Shown here piece by piece: positions 1-10,967 of a stretch of DNA of 64,000 nt. The first letter of the stretch is position 1. Each line of letters starts with the position of its first letter. The stretch comes from Oceanobacillus zhaokaii (lineage in GTDB: Bacteria; Bacillota; Bacilli; Bacillales; Amphibacillaceae), in contig NZ_CP024848.1 in NCBI RefSeq assembly GCF_003352005.1, forward strand, positions 2,427,001 through 2,491,000, read 5' to 3'. The position numbers were made by a program, and so were the translations under genes. A model generated the notes under the pieces. That model was given only the letters and a program-made list of their open reading frames with translations. It searched no databases and was not told the origin of the DNA.

Positions 1-763
1 AAGGCAGGATTCGGCGTTGATTTTTAAGAATTGCTTCGGCCATTACCGTTAGCGAGGCCGCAGGCGCATAATACGCGCTTCCATTTCCAAGCAGATTGAC
101 GATTTCACCGCCTCCTGTTCGTGTACGGTTAACAATCTCATCTAGACGTTCTTTGGAAATGAGCGCCTCCAATGGAATTCCACCTGCATAGGAATAGCGA
201 ATCAATGGGACCATATCATCGCCATGCCCACCTAATACAAATCCAGTAATATCCTTGACAGAAATGTTCAGTTCTTCTGCGATAAAAGCACGAAAACGAG
301 CAGTATCAAGTACCCCAGATTGTCCGATAACACGTTCCTTTGGTAGTCCTGATTCTTTGAACACGGTATAAGTCATTGCATCAACTGGATTGGTTAATAC
401 AATAATCGTTGTATTTGGTGAATACTTGACAATGTCCTTTGCGACTGTTTTCATAATCTTTGCATTCGTAGTTACTAAATCATCTCGACTCATCCCCGGC
501 TTGCGTGCAATCCCAGCGGTAATGATGACTATATCGGAGTCTGCAGTATCTTCGTAGTTCGATGTTCCAATTATTTTTGCGTCAAACCCTTGGACAGGCG
601 CTGATTCTGCCATATCCAGTGCCTTTCCTTTTGTTGGGTTTTCCATGTTCGGGATATCAACTAAGACAACATCGCCCAATTCTTTTTGCGCAAGTAGGAA
701 TGCGGTTGTAGCTCCCGTAAATCCAGAACCAATTACGGAAATCTTCTTGCGATTTGCTCCCAT
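1..763 (-). CDS. mdh: malate dehydrogenase, partial (C-terminus off the left edge)
   Basis: NAD-dependent malate dehydrogenase of the LDH-like type used by Bacillus; it converts malate to oxaloacetate in the TCA cycle. Translation from ATG 763 begins [20 protein letters not shown], a Rossmann dinucleotide-binding start, and continues with the substrate-site stretch [14 protein letters not shown] and the catalytic segment [12 protein letters not shown]. About 254 codons are present; the family is about 312, so some 58 residues are missing. An AAAAGGGG ribosome binding site lies 9 nt before this ATG; another in-frame ATG two codons upstream is too close to it. It is the third gene of citZ-icd-mdh and starts 32 nt after icd, as in B. 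subtilis. Confidence 0.95.
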   Translation of the reverse strand, partial: MGANRKKISVIGSGFTGATTAFLLAQKELGDVVLVDIPNMENPTKGKALDMAESAPVQGFDAKIIGTSNYEDTADSDIVIITAGIARKPGMSRDDLVTTNAKIMKTVAKDIVKYSPNTTIIVLTNPVDAMTYTVFKESGLPKERVIGQSGVLDTARFRAFIAEELNISVKDITGFVLGGHGDDMVPLIRYSYAGGIPLEALISKERLDEIVNRTRTGGGEIVNLLGNGSAYYAPAASLTVMAEAILKNQRRILP

Positions 764-795
764 TATCATAATCCCCTTTTGTCTGTCTTATGCGA

Positions 796-2067
796 TTAGT
801 TCATGTTCTTAATTAATTCTGAACCGAATTCAGAGCATTTCACTTCTGTTGCACCTTCCATTAGACGTGCGAAATCATAAGTTACAACTTTTGTTGCGAT
901 TGTTTTATCCATAGAATCTGTAATTAATTTACCTGCTTCTCTCCAGCCTAAATGATCAAGCATAAGAACTGCTGATAAAATAACAGATGATGGATTTACT
1001 TTATCAAGTCCAGCGTATTTTGGTGCTGTACCATGTGTTGCTTCAAAAATTGCATGACCAGTATCATAATTGATGTTTGCTCCTGGCGCGATACCAATTC
1101 CACCAACTTGCGCTGCTAATGCATCAGAAATATAATCTCCATTTAAGTTCATCGTTGCAACAACGTCGAATTCATTTGGACGAGTTAAGATTTGTTGCAG
1201 GAAAATATCTGCAATCGAATCTTTAATAAGAATTTTTCCTGCTGCTAATGCATCGTCCTGTGCTTTGTTAGCAGCATCTTTTCCGTCTTTCTCCACGATG
1301 CGATCATATTCAGCCCAAGTGAAGACTTTATCTGCGAATTCTTCTTCCGCTACTTCATAGCCCCATTGCTTGAATGCACCTTCTGTAAATTTCATGATGT
1401 TACCTTTATGTACTAAAGTAACACTCTTACGGCCTTCTGTTATTGCATATGTGATTGCTGAGCGGACCAAGCGTTTTGTTCCTTCTTCGGATACTGGTTT
1501 AACCCCAATCCCTGATGTTTCCGGGAAACGAATATTGCTTACATTCATCTCTTTTTGAAGAAACTCAATTACTTTCTTCACTTCATCAGAACCTTTTTGC
1601 CATTCGATTCCTGCATAAATATCCTCGGTGTTTTCACGGAAAATAACCATATCTACGTCTTCCGGACGTTTTACTGGTGATGGAACACCTTCAAAGTAAC
1701 GAACTGGTCGTAAGCATGTGAATAGGTCTAATTCTTGACGTAATGCAACGTTAAGGGAACGAATTCCTCCACCGATTGGTGTTGTTAATGGACCTTTAAT
1801 TGCAATTTTATATTCATCAATTTTATCAAGTGTATCTTGTGGCAGCCATTCACCTGTTTTATCAAATGCTTTTTGACCTGCATATACTTCCAACCATTCG
1901 ATTTTCTTTGTACCGTTATATGCTTTTTCTACTGCTGCTTCAATTACGCGTTGTGCAGATGCCCAAATATCTGGACCTGTTCCATCCCCTTCGATAAAAG
2001 GAATAATTGGATTGTTTGGTACATTCAATTTGCCATTTTCTACTGTGATTTTTTCACCTTGAGTCAT
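796..2067 (-). CDS. icd: isocitrate dehydrogenase (NADP)
   Basis: Oxidative decarboxylation of isocitrate to 2-oxoglutarate in the TCA cycle. The 423-residue protein is the usual length for Bacillus Icd. Visible are the substrate loop around residue 105 ([18 protein letters not shown]), the Arg-rich site LRPVRYFEG, the [12 protein letters not shown] segment and the cofactor region HGTAPKYAG. An ideal GGAGG site precedes the ATG. It is the middle gene of citZ-icd-mdh; the 145-nt gap after citZ holds a probable extra promoter, consistent with icd in B. subtilis also being transcribed separately. Confidence 0.96.
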   Translation of the reverse strand: MTQGEKITVENGKLNVPNNPIIPFIEGDGTGPDIWASAQRVIEAAVEKAYNGTKKIEWLEVYAGQKAFDKTGEWLPQDTLDKIDEYKIAIKGPLTTPIGGGIRSLNVALRQELDLFTCLRPVRYFEGVPSPVKRPEDVDMVIFRENTEDIYAGIEWQKGSDEVKKVIEFLQKEMNVSNIRFPETSGIGVKPVSEEGTKRLVRSAITYAITEGRKSVTLVHKGNIMKFTEGAFKQWGYEVAEEEFADKVFTWAEYDRIVEKDGKDAANKAQDDALAAGKILIKDSIADIFLQQILTRPNEFDVVATMNLNGDYISDALAAQVGGIGIAPGANINYDTGHAIFEATHGTAPKYAGLDKVNPSSVILSAVLMLDHLGWREAGKLITDSMDKTIATKVVTYDFARLMEGATEVKCSEFGSELIKNMN

Positions 2068-2156
2068 TTTAGTAATACCTCCTAATATAATAAGGGAGGA
2101 ATAGCGACAGAATGGTTGCTATTCACATGCCCATTGCTCACTTGCTTATCGCTTCG

Positions 2157-2185
2157 ATTATATTGTTAACTGTCTGAAGCGTAAA
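2157..2185 (-). promoter_or_regulatory. probable internal sigma-A promoter for icd-mdh
   Basis: On the minus strand TTTACG (2180-2185), a 17-nt spacer and TATAAT (2157-2162) lie between citZ and icd. Spacing and the -10 box are consensus. B. subtilis icd has a comparable internal promoter. No transcription data are available. Confidence 0.5.
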
Positions 2186-2212
2186 TAAAAAGTCACTGAA
2201 TCTCTAAATCTC

Positions 2213-3334
2213 TTAAACTCTGTCTTCAATCATTACATAATCCTGTGTCGATGGTCCAACGTATTCTGCTCTTGGACGGATTAGGCGGTTATTTTCATAT
2301 TGTTCAAGAATATGTGCATTCCAGCCGGATGTTCGGCTAATTGCAAATATTGGTGTAAATAAGTCATGGTCAATCCCTAATGCGTCATAAACAGAAGCAC
2401 TATAAAAATCAACATTTGCTGGCAAGCCTTTATGTTCTTTAATATAGTCCTCAATTACTAAAGACATATTATACCATTTTTCTTGTCCGTTTAACTTTGT
2501 CAATTTGCGTGACATTTCCTTTAGGTGCTTTGCACGTGGATCGCCATTACGATAAACGCGGTGTCCCATCCCCATAATTTTCTCTTTATTATCGAGCTTT
2601 TTCTTAATATATGGAATTGCATTTTCTTCTTCGCCGATTTCAGTGAGCATTTTCATAACCGCTTCATTTGCCCCTCCATGAAGTGGTCCTTTCAATGCGC
2701 CAATAGCTGCTGTTATTCCAGAGTAAATATCAGCTAATGTTGCAACACAAACCCTTGCAGTAAATGTCGAAGCGTTTAATTCATGGTCTGCGTGCAAAAC
2801 GAGCGCCTTATTAATCGCTTCTTTTTCGATATCTTTTGGCTTTTCATTATTCAGCATGTATAGGAAGTTTTCTGCATAACCAAGATCTTTCTGTGGCTTG
2901 ACAGGCTCTAAACCTTTACGGAGTCTTGAGAACGCTGCAACAATGGTCGCAATCTTAGCTTGGATGCGAACCGCTTTTCTTTTATTTGCTGCTTCATCCA
3001 TTACATCTGCTTCGTCATCATACAACCCAAGCAATGAGATTGCAGTACGTAAAGCCCCCATTGGATGTACGGTTGTTAAGTCATAAGAACGCAAATGATC
3101 GATTATCGCATCGGGTACTTCCATATTGGCAACGAGATCCGCTTTCATCGCATCTAACTCTGTTTGATTCGGTAGTTCCTTATTCCATAATAAGTAAACT
3201 ACTTCTTCAAAACTAGAATTATTAGCTAAATCATCAATTCTATAACCAACATATGTGAGTTGATCATCAATAATAGAACTTATGGATGACTCGGCTGCTA
3301 CAACCCCTTCTAGTCCTCTAGTTGTTGTTGTCAT
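2213..3334 (-). CDS. citZ: citrate synthase
   Basis: Condenses acetyl-CoA and oxaloacetate; entry step of the TCA cycle. The 373-residue protein has the type II citrate synthase pattern: GPLHGGANEAV with the substrate His near residue 222, the catalytic MGMGHRVYRNGDPRA segment near 261, and the active-site Asp in NVDFYSASVYDALGI near 312. A GAGGAGAGGG site precedes the ATG. It is the first gene of the citZ-icd-mdh operon. The 350-nt region upstream, shared with divergent ytvI, holds a sigma-A promoter and a cre-like site, so catabolite control is likely. Confidence 0.96.
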   Translation of the reverse strand: MTTTTRGLEGVVAAESSISSIIDDQLTYVGYRIDDLANNSSFEEVVYLLWNKELPNQTELDAMKADLVANMEVPDAIIDHLRSYDLTTVHPMGALRTAISLLGLYDDEADVMDEAANKRKAVRIQAKIATIVAAFSRLRKGLEPVKPQKDLGYAENFLYMLNNEKPKDIEKEAINKALVLHADHELNASTFTARVCVATLADIYSGITAAIGALKGPLHGGANEAVMKMLTEIGEEENAIPYIKKKLDNKEKIMGMGHRVYRNGDPRAKHLKEMSRKLTKLNGQEKWYNMSLVIEDYIKEHKGLPANVDFYSASVYDALGIDHDLFTPIFAISRTSGWNAHILEQYENNRLIRPRAEYVGPSTQDYVMIEDRV

Positions 3335-3380
3335 AACAAACCCTCTCCTCTATTAAATATTGTATTCGGTTTCAGATGTT

Positions 3381-3409
3381 GTTCAAAAAGTCCTATCCTT
3401 TTTTTGAAC
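3381..3409. repeat. inverted repeat in the citZ leader, possible solo remnant of a dispersed repeat
   Basis: GTTCAAAAAG and CTTTTTTTGAAC flank a short centre. The left half with its TCC extension matches the outer end of the repeat at 53663-53872 read on the minus strand. The right half resembles that repeat's other end. It lies between the citZ promoter and start codon, so it would be transcribed as a hairpin in the citZ leader. Confidence 0.45.
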
Positions 3410-3527
3410 ATTCACTTTAATGGAATACGTTTTAACAATATATATTCCCTTTTATACAGCCAGACTATCAATATAAAGTTATTAGGCTAGCAATTAATTA
3501 GAAATAAATACTGTCTCCCCAAATCTA

Positions 3528-3556
3528 ATTATAAAGTATTATGAATGTAAAGTGAA
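3528..3556 (-). promoter_or_regulatory. probable sigma-A promoter of citZ
   Basis: Minus-strand TTCACT (3551-3556), 17-nt spacer, TATAAT (3528-3533). The predicted leader to the citZ ATG is about 190 nt. The -10 is perfect and the -35 matches 4 of 6. Confidence 0.5.
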
Positions 3557-3557
3557 T

Positions 3558-3571
3558 TGAAACCGTTTAAT
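3558..3571. promoter_or_regulatory. cre-like CcpA site upstream of citZ
   Basis: TGAAACCGTTTAAT agrees with the cre consensus TGWAANCGNTNWCA at 12 of 14 positions; the last two bases deviate. It abuts the proposed citZ -35 box. citZ is CcpA-repressed in B. subtilis, which makes the site plausible but unproven. Confidence 0.4.
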
Positions 3572-3684
3572 TTATGTAAAATTATAATTGCAATACCAAA
3601 TTTTCTCTCGAAATACGTGCTATTTTATTATCTTTTAGCATATGTAGAATAGTACAAGCATTTTTTTAGAGAGGATTTTTTATT

Positions 3685-4797
3685 ATGTACAAGCCGTTGT
3701 TAATGCAGATTTTACGTCTTATTATCGTTATTGCTATCGTGATATGTAGTTATTTGATAATAAAATATGCATTTCTTTATTTATATCCATTATTTATTGC
3801 GGTGCTCCTTGCATTCCTGCTTCATCCGATCGTTCACTTCCTTGAATCTATCATTCGGATACCAAGAGCATTTGCAACTTTCTTTACTATTATATTTATT
3901 TTCCTATTTTTATTCGGGGCTCTATATTTTATTATTGTAGAAATCTATCAAGGAACAACTTATTTAGCGGAAAAACTTCCAGCATATTTCGAAGCAATTC
4001 TATTATATATGGAAGCATTATTTAATCAGACGATTATACCCATCTATGAAAAGGTCCTCTCCCTATTCCAAACATTAGGTGATTCACAGCAATTGACGAT
4101 TGAGCAGAACGTAAATAAGCTGACTTCTGAACTGGCTGCATCTGGTGCAGCACTATTACAGGATTTATTTTCAAGCATTCCTGGTTTGCTATCTTTCGTT
4201 CCAAATTCAGTTACCGTGTTTATTTTTACCATTTTGGCAACTTTTCTTATTACAAATGACTGGGAACGTTTAAAACGAGGCTTACACTCAGTCCTCCCAC
4301 CATTAGCAAACACATCAACGAAAAAAATTATCAGCCATTTAAGAGAGTCCTTACTTGGATTTATTAAAGCACAGTTAATTTTAGTTATCACTACATCGGC
4401 ATTAATCTTGATTGGACTGTTGATCTTAGGAGTGGAGCATGCTATAACCATTGCTATTTTAGCAGCATTTGTTGACATTATTCCATTTATTGGTACGGGG
4501 ATGATTTTTATCCCGTGGATGATTTATTTATTTCTCAACGCAAATTATTCGTTGACAATCGGGATTACAATCGTCTATATGGTTACGATTGTTTTTCGTC
4601 AATTGATCGAACCGAAAGTATTATCTTCTAATATGGGAATCCACCCACTTGTTGCATTGTTAGGATACTTTCTTGCGCTTCAGCTTTGGGGTGTTGCTGG
4701 ATTTCTTGTCGCACCACTTATTCTAATCGTCCTGCATGCATTTTTCCATGCAGGTGTATTCCATTCGATTGGTTCTTTTATTAAAGGATCAACTTGA
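3685..4797 (+). CDS. ytvI: AI-2E family transporter-like membrane protein YtvI
   Basis: Polytopic membrane protein of the AI-2E/PerM-like family, 370 residues. Hydrophobic segments lie near residues 7-45 and 60-85, then a soluble middle with HLRESLLGFIKAQL, then a C-terminal cluster of four to five helices. The YtvI subgroup is conserved in spore formers and classed as a sporulation membrane protein; its substrate is not established. An AGAGAGGA site precedes the ATG. It is divergent from citZ, and its stop codon directly abuts the stop of convergent fxsA with no spacer. Confidence 0.85.
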   Translation: MYKPLLMQILRLIIVIAIVICSYLIIKYAFLYLYPLFIAVLLAFLLHPIVHFLESIIRIPRAFATFFTIIFIFLFLFGALYFIIVEIYQGTTYLAEKLPAYFEAILLYMEALFNQTIIPIYEKVLSLFQTLGDSQQLTIEQNVNKLTSELAASGAALLQDLFSSIPGLLSFVPNSVTVFIFTILATFLITNDWERLKRGLHSVLPPLANTSTKKIISHLRESLLGFIKAQLILVITTSALILIGLLILGVEHAITIAILAAFVDIIPFIGTGMIFIPWMIYLFLNANYSLTIGITIVYMVTIVFRQLIEPKVLSSNMGIHPLVALLGYFLALQLWGVAGFLVAPLILIVLHAFFHAGVFHSIGSFIKGST

Positions 4798-5187
4798 TTA
4801 CCACTTCCGGTAAATAATTGTTCCATTCTTCATTTTTCGTTTGAGATAATGAAAAATCCATTGTTTAATCGGTCGTCGTGTATATGGCAGCACTAAGAGT
4901 ATCCCGACAATGTCAGAAATAAATCCAGGTGAAAATAAAAGGATTGAACCAAAAAAGATACAAACGCCATCTATCATAGCTTCTCCTGGTGGATGCCCCT
5001 GTTTCATCATTGTTCTTGCTCTATTCCATGTATCTGTCCCTTGTTTTTTTGCCATCGCTACTCCAGCAATACCCGTAAATAGAACAAGGAAGACAACCCA
5101 CCATGGGCCAATCATATTACCCAGCCAAATAAATACGCCAATTTCAGCTGCTGGTATGATGAGTAACGCAATTATCAACCAACGCAT
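4798..5187 (-). CDS. fxsA: FxsA family membrane protein
   Basis: Small inner-membrane protein, 129 residues, with three hydrophobic segments near 3-22, 26-46 and 72-98, followed by a basic tail. The N-terminal pattern (LLIIPAAEIGVFIWLGNMIG) is typical of FxsA, named for suppression of phage exclusion when overproduced in E. coli; its role in Bacillus is not defined. It is preceded by AGGAAGGAAG and lies downstream of pyk, separated from it by a strong hairpin. Confidence 0.85.
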   Translation of the reverse strand: MRWLIIALLIIPAAEIGVFIWLGNMIGPWWVVFLVLFTGIAGVAMAKKQGTDTWNRARTMMKQGHPPGEAMIDGVCIFFGSILLFSPGFISDIVGILLVLPYTRRPIKQWIFHYLKRKMKNGTIIYRKW

Positions 5188-5210
5188 AACAGCATCTTCC
5201 TTCCTAATAT

Positions 5211-5248
5211 GAAAATAGAAATCGGCGGATCCGCCGATTTCTATTTTC
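5211..5248 (-). terminator. perfect 38-bp palindrome, terminator after pyk
   Basis: Two 19-nt arms beginning GAAAATAGAAATCGGCGG are exact complements with no loop bases; the downstream arm ends in CTATTTTC. It sits between pyk and fxsA and could act in both directions. Confidence 0.75.
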
Positions 5249-5279
5249 TATTAACTCTATATATTATAGCATACGACGA

Positions 5280-7040
5280 TTAAAGAACGCTCGCATGACC
5301 TTTGTAAATATCACCTTTTGTACTATCAATTGTAATCGCTTGGCCGTCTGTTAACATTTCAAATACGTCATCAACACCGACAATTACTGGAATACCAAGG
5401 CTTAATCCTACAACTGCTGCATGTGATGTTAATCCGCCTTCTTGCGTGATAATTCCACCTGCTTTTTCAATTGCTTCCATCATATCGCGATCCGTTCCAT
5501 TTGTAACGAGGATGTCGCCTTCTTTAACTTTTTCAATTGCTTCTTTTGCATTCTTAGCAAATACAGCTTTACCGTATGCGGTACGTCTGCCAATACCTTG
5601 TCCCTTTGTAAGTACATCACCAATTACATGGACTTTAAGGAAGTTTGTTGTACCACTTACGCCAACTGGTACACCTGCAGTAACAATTACACGATCTCCA
5701 CGATTGCAAAGATCCGTGTTCAGTCCTAAGTCAATTGCAATATCCAGCATTTCATCTGTTGAATGAGCTTGTTTGCCCATAACAGCATGAACGCCCCATA
5801 CTAATGAAAGCTGACGATTTACAGATTCTGCATAAGTAACAGCAAGGATCGTTGCTTTCGGACGATATTTAGAAATCATTCTTGCAGTATGACCGCTTTC
5901 TGTTGGAGTGATGATCATATTGATATCTAAGTTAAGTGCAGTATGTGATACAGATTGTGTAATAGCTTCTGTAATTGACATGTCGACATTTCTTGAACGC
6001 TCTTGTAAAATTCGATTATGCTCAAGTGCTGATTCTACTTTTAAAGCAATATTATTCATGGTTTGTACTGACTCAACAGGATAGTTACCCGCTGCCGTTT
6101 CACCTGAAAGCATGATTGCATCTGTACCATCTAAAATAGCGTTAGCAACGTCTGATGCTTCTGCTCTCGTTGGACGAGGGTTTCTTTGCATGGAATCCAG
6201 CATTTGTGTTGCTGTAATAACTGGTTTTCCGACTGTATTACATTTTTTGATTAGTTCTTTTTGCACGAGTGGAACATCTTCTGCTGGAATTTCAACCCCA
6301 AGGTCACCACGAGCTACCATCAAACCATCACTAACTTCTAGAATTGTGTCAATATTATCGACACCTTCTTGGTTTTCAATCTTAGGAATAATATGGATAT
6401 AAGAGCCATTATATTCTTTCAGCACTTCTCTGATTTCAAGTACATCTGATGCACGGCGCACAAATGATGCAGCAATAAAGTCAACTTGGTTTTCAATACC
6501 GAAGATAATATCGCTCTTATCTTTATCTGTAATTCCTGGAAGGTTTACAGATACATTCGGTACGTTTACACCTTTTTTATTTTTTACAATACCAGTGTTT
6601 AATGCTTTTGTAATAATATCGCCTGCAGCTTTGTCGATCTCAATAACTTCTAATTCAATCAAACCGTCATCGATTAAAATTTTAGAACCAACATGGACAT
6701 CATTGATCAGCTCGTCATATGTTACAGAAAAACGTTCTGCTGTTCCTTCTACTTCTTCCATTGCAATTATTACAGTGTTACCTTCCACTAGTTCAGCAAT
6801 GCCATCTTTAAAGCTGCCTGTTCTAATCTCTGGACCTTTTGTATCCAGTAAGATTGCTACCGTTTTACCAGTGTTCTCGGAAGCTTGTCTGATATTTTTA
6901 ATACGATTTAAATGTTCATCATGGTCACCATGGGAGAAATTAAGTCGGGCAACGTTCATGCCTGATTCAATTAGCTGTTCTAAAGTTTCTACAGATTCTG
7001 AAGCTGGACCAATCGTACATACAATTTTAGTGTTTTTCAT
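5280..7040 (-). CDS. pyk: pyruvate kinase with C-terminal PEP-utiliser-like domain
   Basis: Final glycolytic step, phosphoenolpyruvate plus ADP to pyruvate plus ATP. The 586-residue protein has CTIGPAS at the start, the KIENQEGV active-site segment near 220, [12 protein letters not shown] near 240 and TATQMLDSM near 275. The last 110 residues form the extra domain found in Bacillus pyruvate kinases, with the PEP-utiliser motif [11 protein letters not shown] near 548 but no phosphotransfer partner domain. AAGGAGGAAG precedes the ATG. Only 29 nt separate it from pfkA upstream, so pfkA-pyk is one operon. Confidence 0.96.
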   Translation of the reverse strand: MKNTKIVCTIGPASESVETLEQLIESGMNVARLNFSHGDHDEHLNRIKNIRQASENTGKTVAILLDTKGPEIRTGSFKDGIAELVEGNTVIIAMEEVEGTAERFSVTYDELINDVHVGSKILIDDGLIELEVIEIDKAAGDIITKALNTGIVKNKKGVNVPNVSVNLPGITDKDKSDIIFGIENQVDFIAASFVRRASDVLEIREVLKEYNGSYIHIIPKIENQEGVDNIDTILEVSDGLMVARGDLGVEIPAEDVPLVQKELIKKCNTVGKPVITATQMLDSMQRNPRPTRAEASDVANAILDGTDAIMLSGETAAGNYPVESVQTMNNIALKVESALEHNRILQERSRNVDMSITEAITQSVSHTALNLDINMIITPTESGHTARMISKYRPKATILAVTYAESVNRQLSLVWGVHAVMGKQAHSTDEMLDIAIDLGLNTDLCNRGDRVIVTAGVPVGVSGTTNFLKVHVIGDVLTKGQGIGRRTAYGKAVFAKNAKEAIEKVKEGDILVTNGTDRDMMEAIEKAGGIITQEGGLTSHAAVVGLSLGIPVIVGVDDVFEMLTDGQAITIDSTKGDIYKGHASVL

Positions 7041-7069
7041 CTGTTACTTCCTCCTTAAATTGTGCAATG

Positions 7070-8032
<963 letters not shown>

Positions 8033-8321
8033 TTACATTCACCTCTAGTCGGAAATTATTTTAACCTAATTTACTGTACCATAATTTGTCGCAAAGTGGA
8101 ACTTCAATCAGTGCCGAGGATTGCCTTGCCGTACCTAATTATGTAACTGTACTATATTAAGGATAATGAAAAAATCATTAAATAGCAATGTTTTATTAGA
8201 AAACTAAGGTTAAACCATGCTTTTCGGTGGCTGCTTTAACTGCATTTCTGTAGTAAGAAAGTTTGTACATTTTGTTAACTGTCAAAAAAACATACAAAAA
8301 TTAAACAAACAACGTGAATCC

Positions 8322-8370
8322 GTAAGAAAAGGCTGATAATGCTAACATTATCAACCCAAGGACTTCTTAC
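8322..8370 (-). terminator. possible two-tier hairpin at the end of accA; rest of 8033-8366 shows little
   Basis: GTAAGAA (8322-8328) pairs with TTCTTAC (8364-8370), which overlaps the accA stop codon, and encloses GATAATG/CATTATC with a 4-nt loop. No T-run follows directly, so termination strength is uncertain. The remaining 8033-8321 stretch must contain the pfkA promoter, but I see no clean -35/-10 pair. Confidence 0.35.
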
Positions 8371-9323
8371 AATTGTTGGAATTCACCCATTACTTTGTAT
8401 TTTTCCCAGCGTTTTTCTAATAACTCATCTTTCGTGTATTTAGAAAGCTGTTCTAGTGACTGATTTATTACGAGGTCAATATAGTCTGCCTGCTGCTTCA
8501 CGTCGCGATGAGCTCCGCCTCTCGCTTCAGGAATAATCTGATCAATAACATGTAATTGCTTGAGATCATATGCAGTAATTTTCATCGTTTCAGCAGCTCT
8601 CTTTGCTTGTCCAGCATCCTTCCACAATAATGCAGCAGCACCTTCTGGAGAGATTACAGAATAAGTAGAGTTCTCAAGCATATGGAGATGATCACCTACA
8701 CCAAGAGCAAGCGCACCTCCACTTCCACCTTCACCAATAACAATACATATTATAGGAACCGTTAGGCCCGCCATTTCCATGAGGTTTCTAGCAATTGCTT
8801 CACTCTGTCCACGTTCTTCTGCTGCCTTACCTGGGTATGCGCCCTTTGTATCAATAAAGCATATTATTGGACGATTGAACTTCTCTGCCTGCTTCATATG
8901 GCGAAGTGCTTTTCTATACCCTTCAGGATGAGGCATACCAAAGTTTCTGCGAATATTCTCCTTCGTATCTTTTCCGCGTTGATGGCCAATAACGGTAACA
9001 GGTTGATCCCGATAATAAGCGATACCCGCAATGATTGCTTCATCATCACCAAAATAACGATCGCCATGGAATTCAATAAAGTTTGTGAAAATCTGCTCCA
9101 CATAGTCCATAGTTGTAGGACGTTCAGGATGCCTTGCCATTTGTACACGATCCCATGGCTTTAAATTGCCATAGACATCTGCCTCTAGCTCTGCCAATCG
9201 CTTTTCTAATGTTGTAATCTCTTCAGATAAATCAAGTTCACTTTCAGAAGTGAATTTCTTTAACTCAGATATTTTCTCTTTTAAATTAATGATTGGCTTC
9301 TCAAATTCTAAAATATGCTTCAT
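8367..9323 (-). CDS. accA: acetyl-CoA carboxylase carboxyltransferase subunit alpha
   Basis: With AccD forms the carboxyltransferase that moves CO2 from biotin carrier protein to acetyl-CoA, giving malonyl-CoA for fatty acid synthesis. The 318-residue protein has an N-terminal helical region, the [15 protein letters not shown] segment near 65, the crotonase-fold core ([18 protein letters not shown] near 160) and the [15 protein letters not shown] oxyanion segment near 198. It overlaps accD by 4 nt (ATGA), indicating translational coupling. Confidence 0.96.
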   Translation of the reverse strand: MKHILEFEKPIINLKEKISELKKFTSESELDLSEEITTLEKRLAELEADVYGNLKPWDRVQMARHPERPTTMDYVEQIFTNFIEFHGDRYFGDDEAIIAGIAYYRDQPVTVIGHQRGKDTKENIRRNFGMPHPEGYRKALRHMKQAEKFNRPIICFIDTKGAYPGKAAEERGQSEAIARNLMEMAGLTVPIICIVIGEGGSGGALALGVGDHLHMLENSTYSVISPEGAAALLWKDAGQAKRAAETMKITAYDLKQLHVIDQIIPEARGGAHRDVKQQADYIDLVINQSLEQLSKYTKDELLEKRWEKYKVMGEFQQL

Positions 9324-10180
9324 GCTTCGTTCCTACCCTTCTGATGCATTTCAAGCAGCGTTGTAAGAAGGTCTTTCATCTCATCTCTTGGTACAATTCG
9401 ATCCAATTGTCCATGCTTTAATTGAAATTCTGCAGTTTGGAAATCTTCAGGTAGTTTTTCACGAATGGTCTGTTCAATAATTCGTCGACCTGCAAAACCG
9501 ATCAATGCACCAGGTTCTGCGAAATTATAATCACCGAGTGATGCGAAACTCGCAGAAACTCCGCCAGTTGTTGGATGGGTCATAATTGAAATCATTAGTC
9601 CACCACTATCACTGAAGCGTTTAATAGCAACTGACGTCTTCGCCATTTGCATTAAACTCAAAACACCTTCCTGCATTCTTGCACCACCAGATGCAGTGAA
9701 AATAATGAACGGCAATGAAGCTTCTCTTGCATTTTCAATCGCTCTCGCAATTTTCTCGCCAATCGCCGAGCCCATACTCCCCATGCGGAAGGAAGAGTCC
9801 ATTACAGCAACTGAAGTAGCTTGTCCATTAATCAGACCTTCACCTGTAATGATTCCTTCATTTAATCCCGTTTTCTGCTGATCCTTCTTAATCTTTTCTT
9901 CATACCCTGGAAAATTAAGCGGGTTGACGGATGTTAATTGCTTATCCCATTCCTTGAACGTACCTTCATCAAATAAACTTTCAATTCGATCCCATGCCTT
10001 TAATGGGTGATGATAGCCACAGTTCGGGCAAACATTTAATGTTTTCTTCATTTCTTTACGGTAAAATATTTTATGACATTTATCACACTTTTGCATTAAA
10101 CCTTCAGGAACATCTACCTTGCTATGTTCGCTCGGTATCGTTGCGTATTTCTTACGCTTGCTAAACATAAATTTAGCCAA
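9320..10180 (-). CDS. accD: acetyl-CoA carboxylase carboxyltransferase subunit beta
   Basis: Partner of AccA in the carboxyltransferase. I chose a TTG start at 10180 because GGAGG sits 7 nt upstream; the in-frame ATG 24 nt earlier has no binding site and would add eight residues unlike the family. The product is then 286 residues. A four-cysteine zinc ribbon (CDKCHK and CPNCGYHH) lies near residues 31-53. The crotonase core shows [12 protein letters not shown] and [14 protein letters not shown]. It is the first gene of accD-accA; the preceding gene in the same orientation ends 145 nt upstream. Confidence 0.95.
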   Translation of the reverse strand: MAKFMFSKRKKYATIPSEHSKVDVPEGLMQKCDKCHKIFYRKEMKKTLNVCPNCGYHHPLKAWDRIESLFDEGTFKEWDKQLTSVNPLNFPGYEEKIKKDQQKTGLNEGIITGEGLINGQATSVAVMDSSFRMGSMGSAIGEKIARAIENAREASLPFIIFTASGGARMQEGVLSLMQMAKTSVAIKRFSDSGGLMISIMTHPTTGGVSASFASLGDYNFAEPGALIGFAGRRIIEQTIREKLPEDFQTAEFQLKHGQLDRIVPRDEMKDLLTTLLEMHQKGRNEA

Positions 10181-10324
10181 GGTAATTCCTCCTTCTAATA
10201 GCATCTTGACTACACTCTGAATGTATTAATCTCGTATCCCTAATCCTAGCTTATCCCTGCTAAAAAGGTTGTCTAAACTAGTCGAGTAGTCAAATAATAT
10301 CTTATTTCTTAATATAGAAAATGT

Positions 10325-10942
10325 CTATAAACTTTCTAATTTGTTAAATAAATTCTCAATCGCTGCATAATGACGCTCAGTATATAGTTCCACAAGCTTC
10401 CGATAAAATGATGGATTGTATGCGTCCTTTTTAATCGTATGTGAAAATTCTTCCATTAACTGCCATATTCGCGTTAATAATAAATTCTCCGTCTTCATAA
10501 AAATAAAGTTAAAAAAAGCGACATGGCGATCATTAGGATGATTATAAGTTAAATCAATGATTCGATTTATTTCTACAAAATCTGAATCCGTAAACCGATC
10601 GAAAGCAAGTTTCGCTGCTTCCTTCTCAATAATTCGCTTCGATAAAAACAAATCTTCTCTCGTATTGCTTTCCTGTAAAATAAAAGATGATAAAAGTTCA
10701 ACGGTTTGAAACGAACGATATGTACTCAAATAAGTACCCTCACCGGCCTTCGTTTCAATTAAACCAAGCAATTCAAGTGCTCGCAATGCTTCGCGTATCG
10801 ACGATCTGCCTGCCTGCAGCTTCTCCGATAGCTCGCGCTCCGATGGAAGCTTGTCTCCCGGATTTAACTTGTTTTTCTCTATAAAGCTACGGATTTCATT
10901 TAGTACTCCTTGATAAACCTTCTGATTCGGTAATAGTGACAT
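10325..10942 (-). CDS. FadR-subfamily GntR transcriptional regulator, probable regulator of malic enzyme
   Basis: Residues 10-75 form a GntR winged helix (GDKLPSERELSEKL, GRSSIREALRALELLGLIE). Residues 85-205 are an all-helical FCD-like ligand domain, as in FadR, LldR and PdhR. Total 205 residues, slightly short for the family. It is transcribed with the malic enzyme gene, starting 25 nt after it. A palindrome of the TGGT-N3-ACCA class bound by FadR-type proteins overlaps the operon promoter, suggesting autoregulation. The ligand is unknown; a C4 organic acid would fit the context but this is inference. Confidence 0.85.
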   Translation of the reverse strand: MSLLPNQKVYQGVLNEIRSFIEKNKLNPGDKLPSERELSEKLQAGRSSIREALRALELLGLIETKAGEGTYLSTYRSFQTVELLSSFILQESNTREDLFLSKRIIEKEAAKLAFDRFTDSDFVEINRIIDLTYNHPNDRHVAFFNFIFMKTENLLLTRIWQLMEEFSHTIKKDAYNPSFYRKLVELYTERHYAAIENLFNKLESL

Positions 10943-10967
10943 TGTCCTTTGTCACCCCTTTTGCCGA

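Noticed and set aside
4044..4478. 144-residue minus-strand frame inside ytvI
   Set aside because: Antisense shadow of a well-supported membrane protein.
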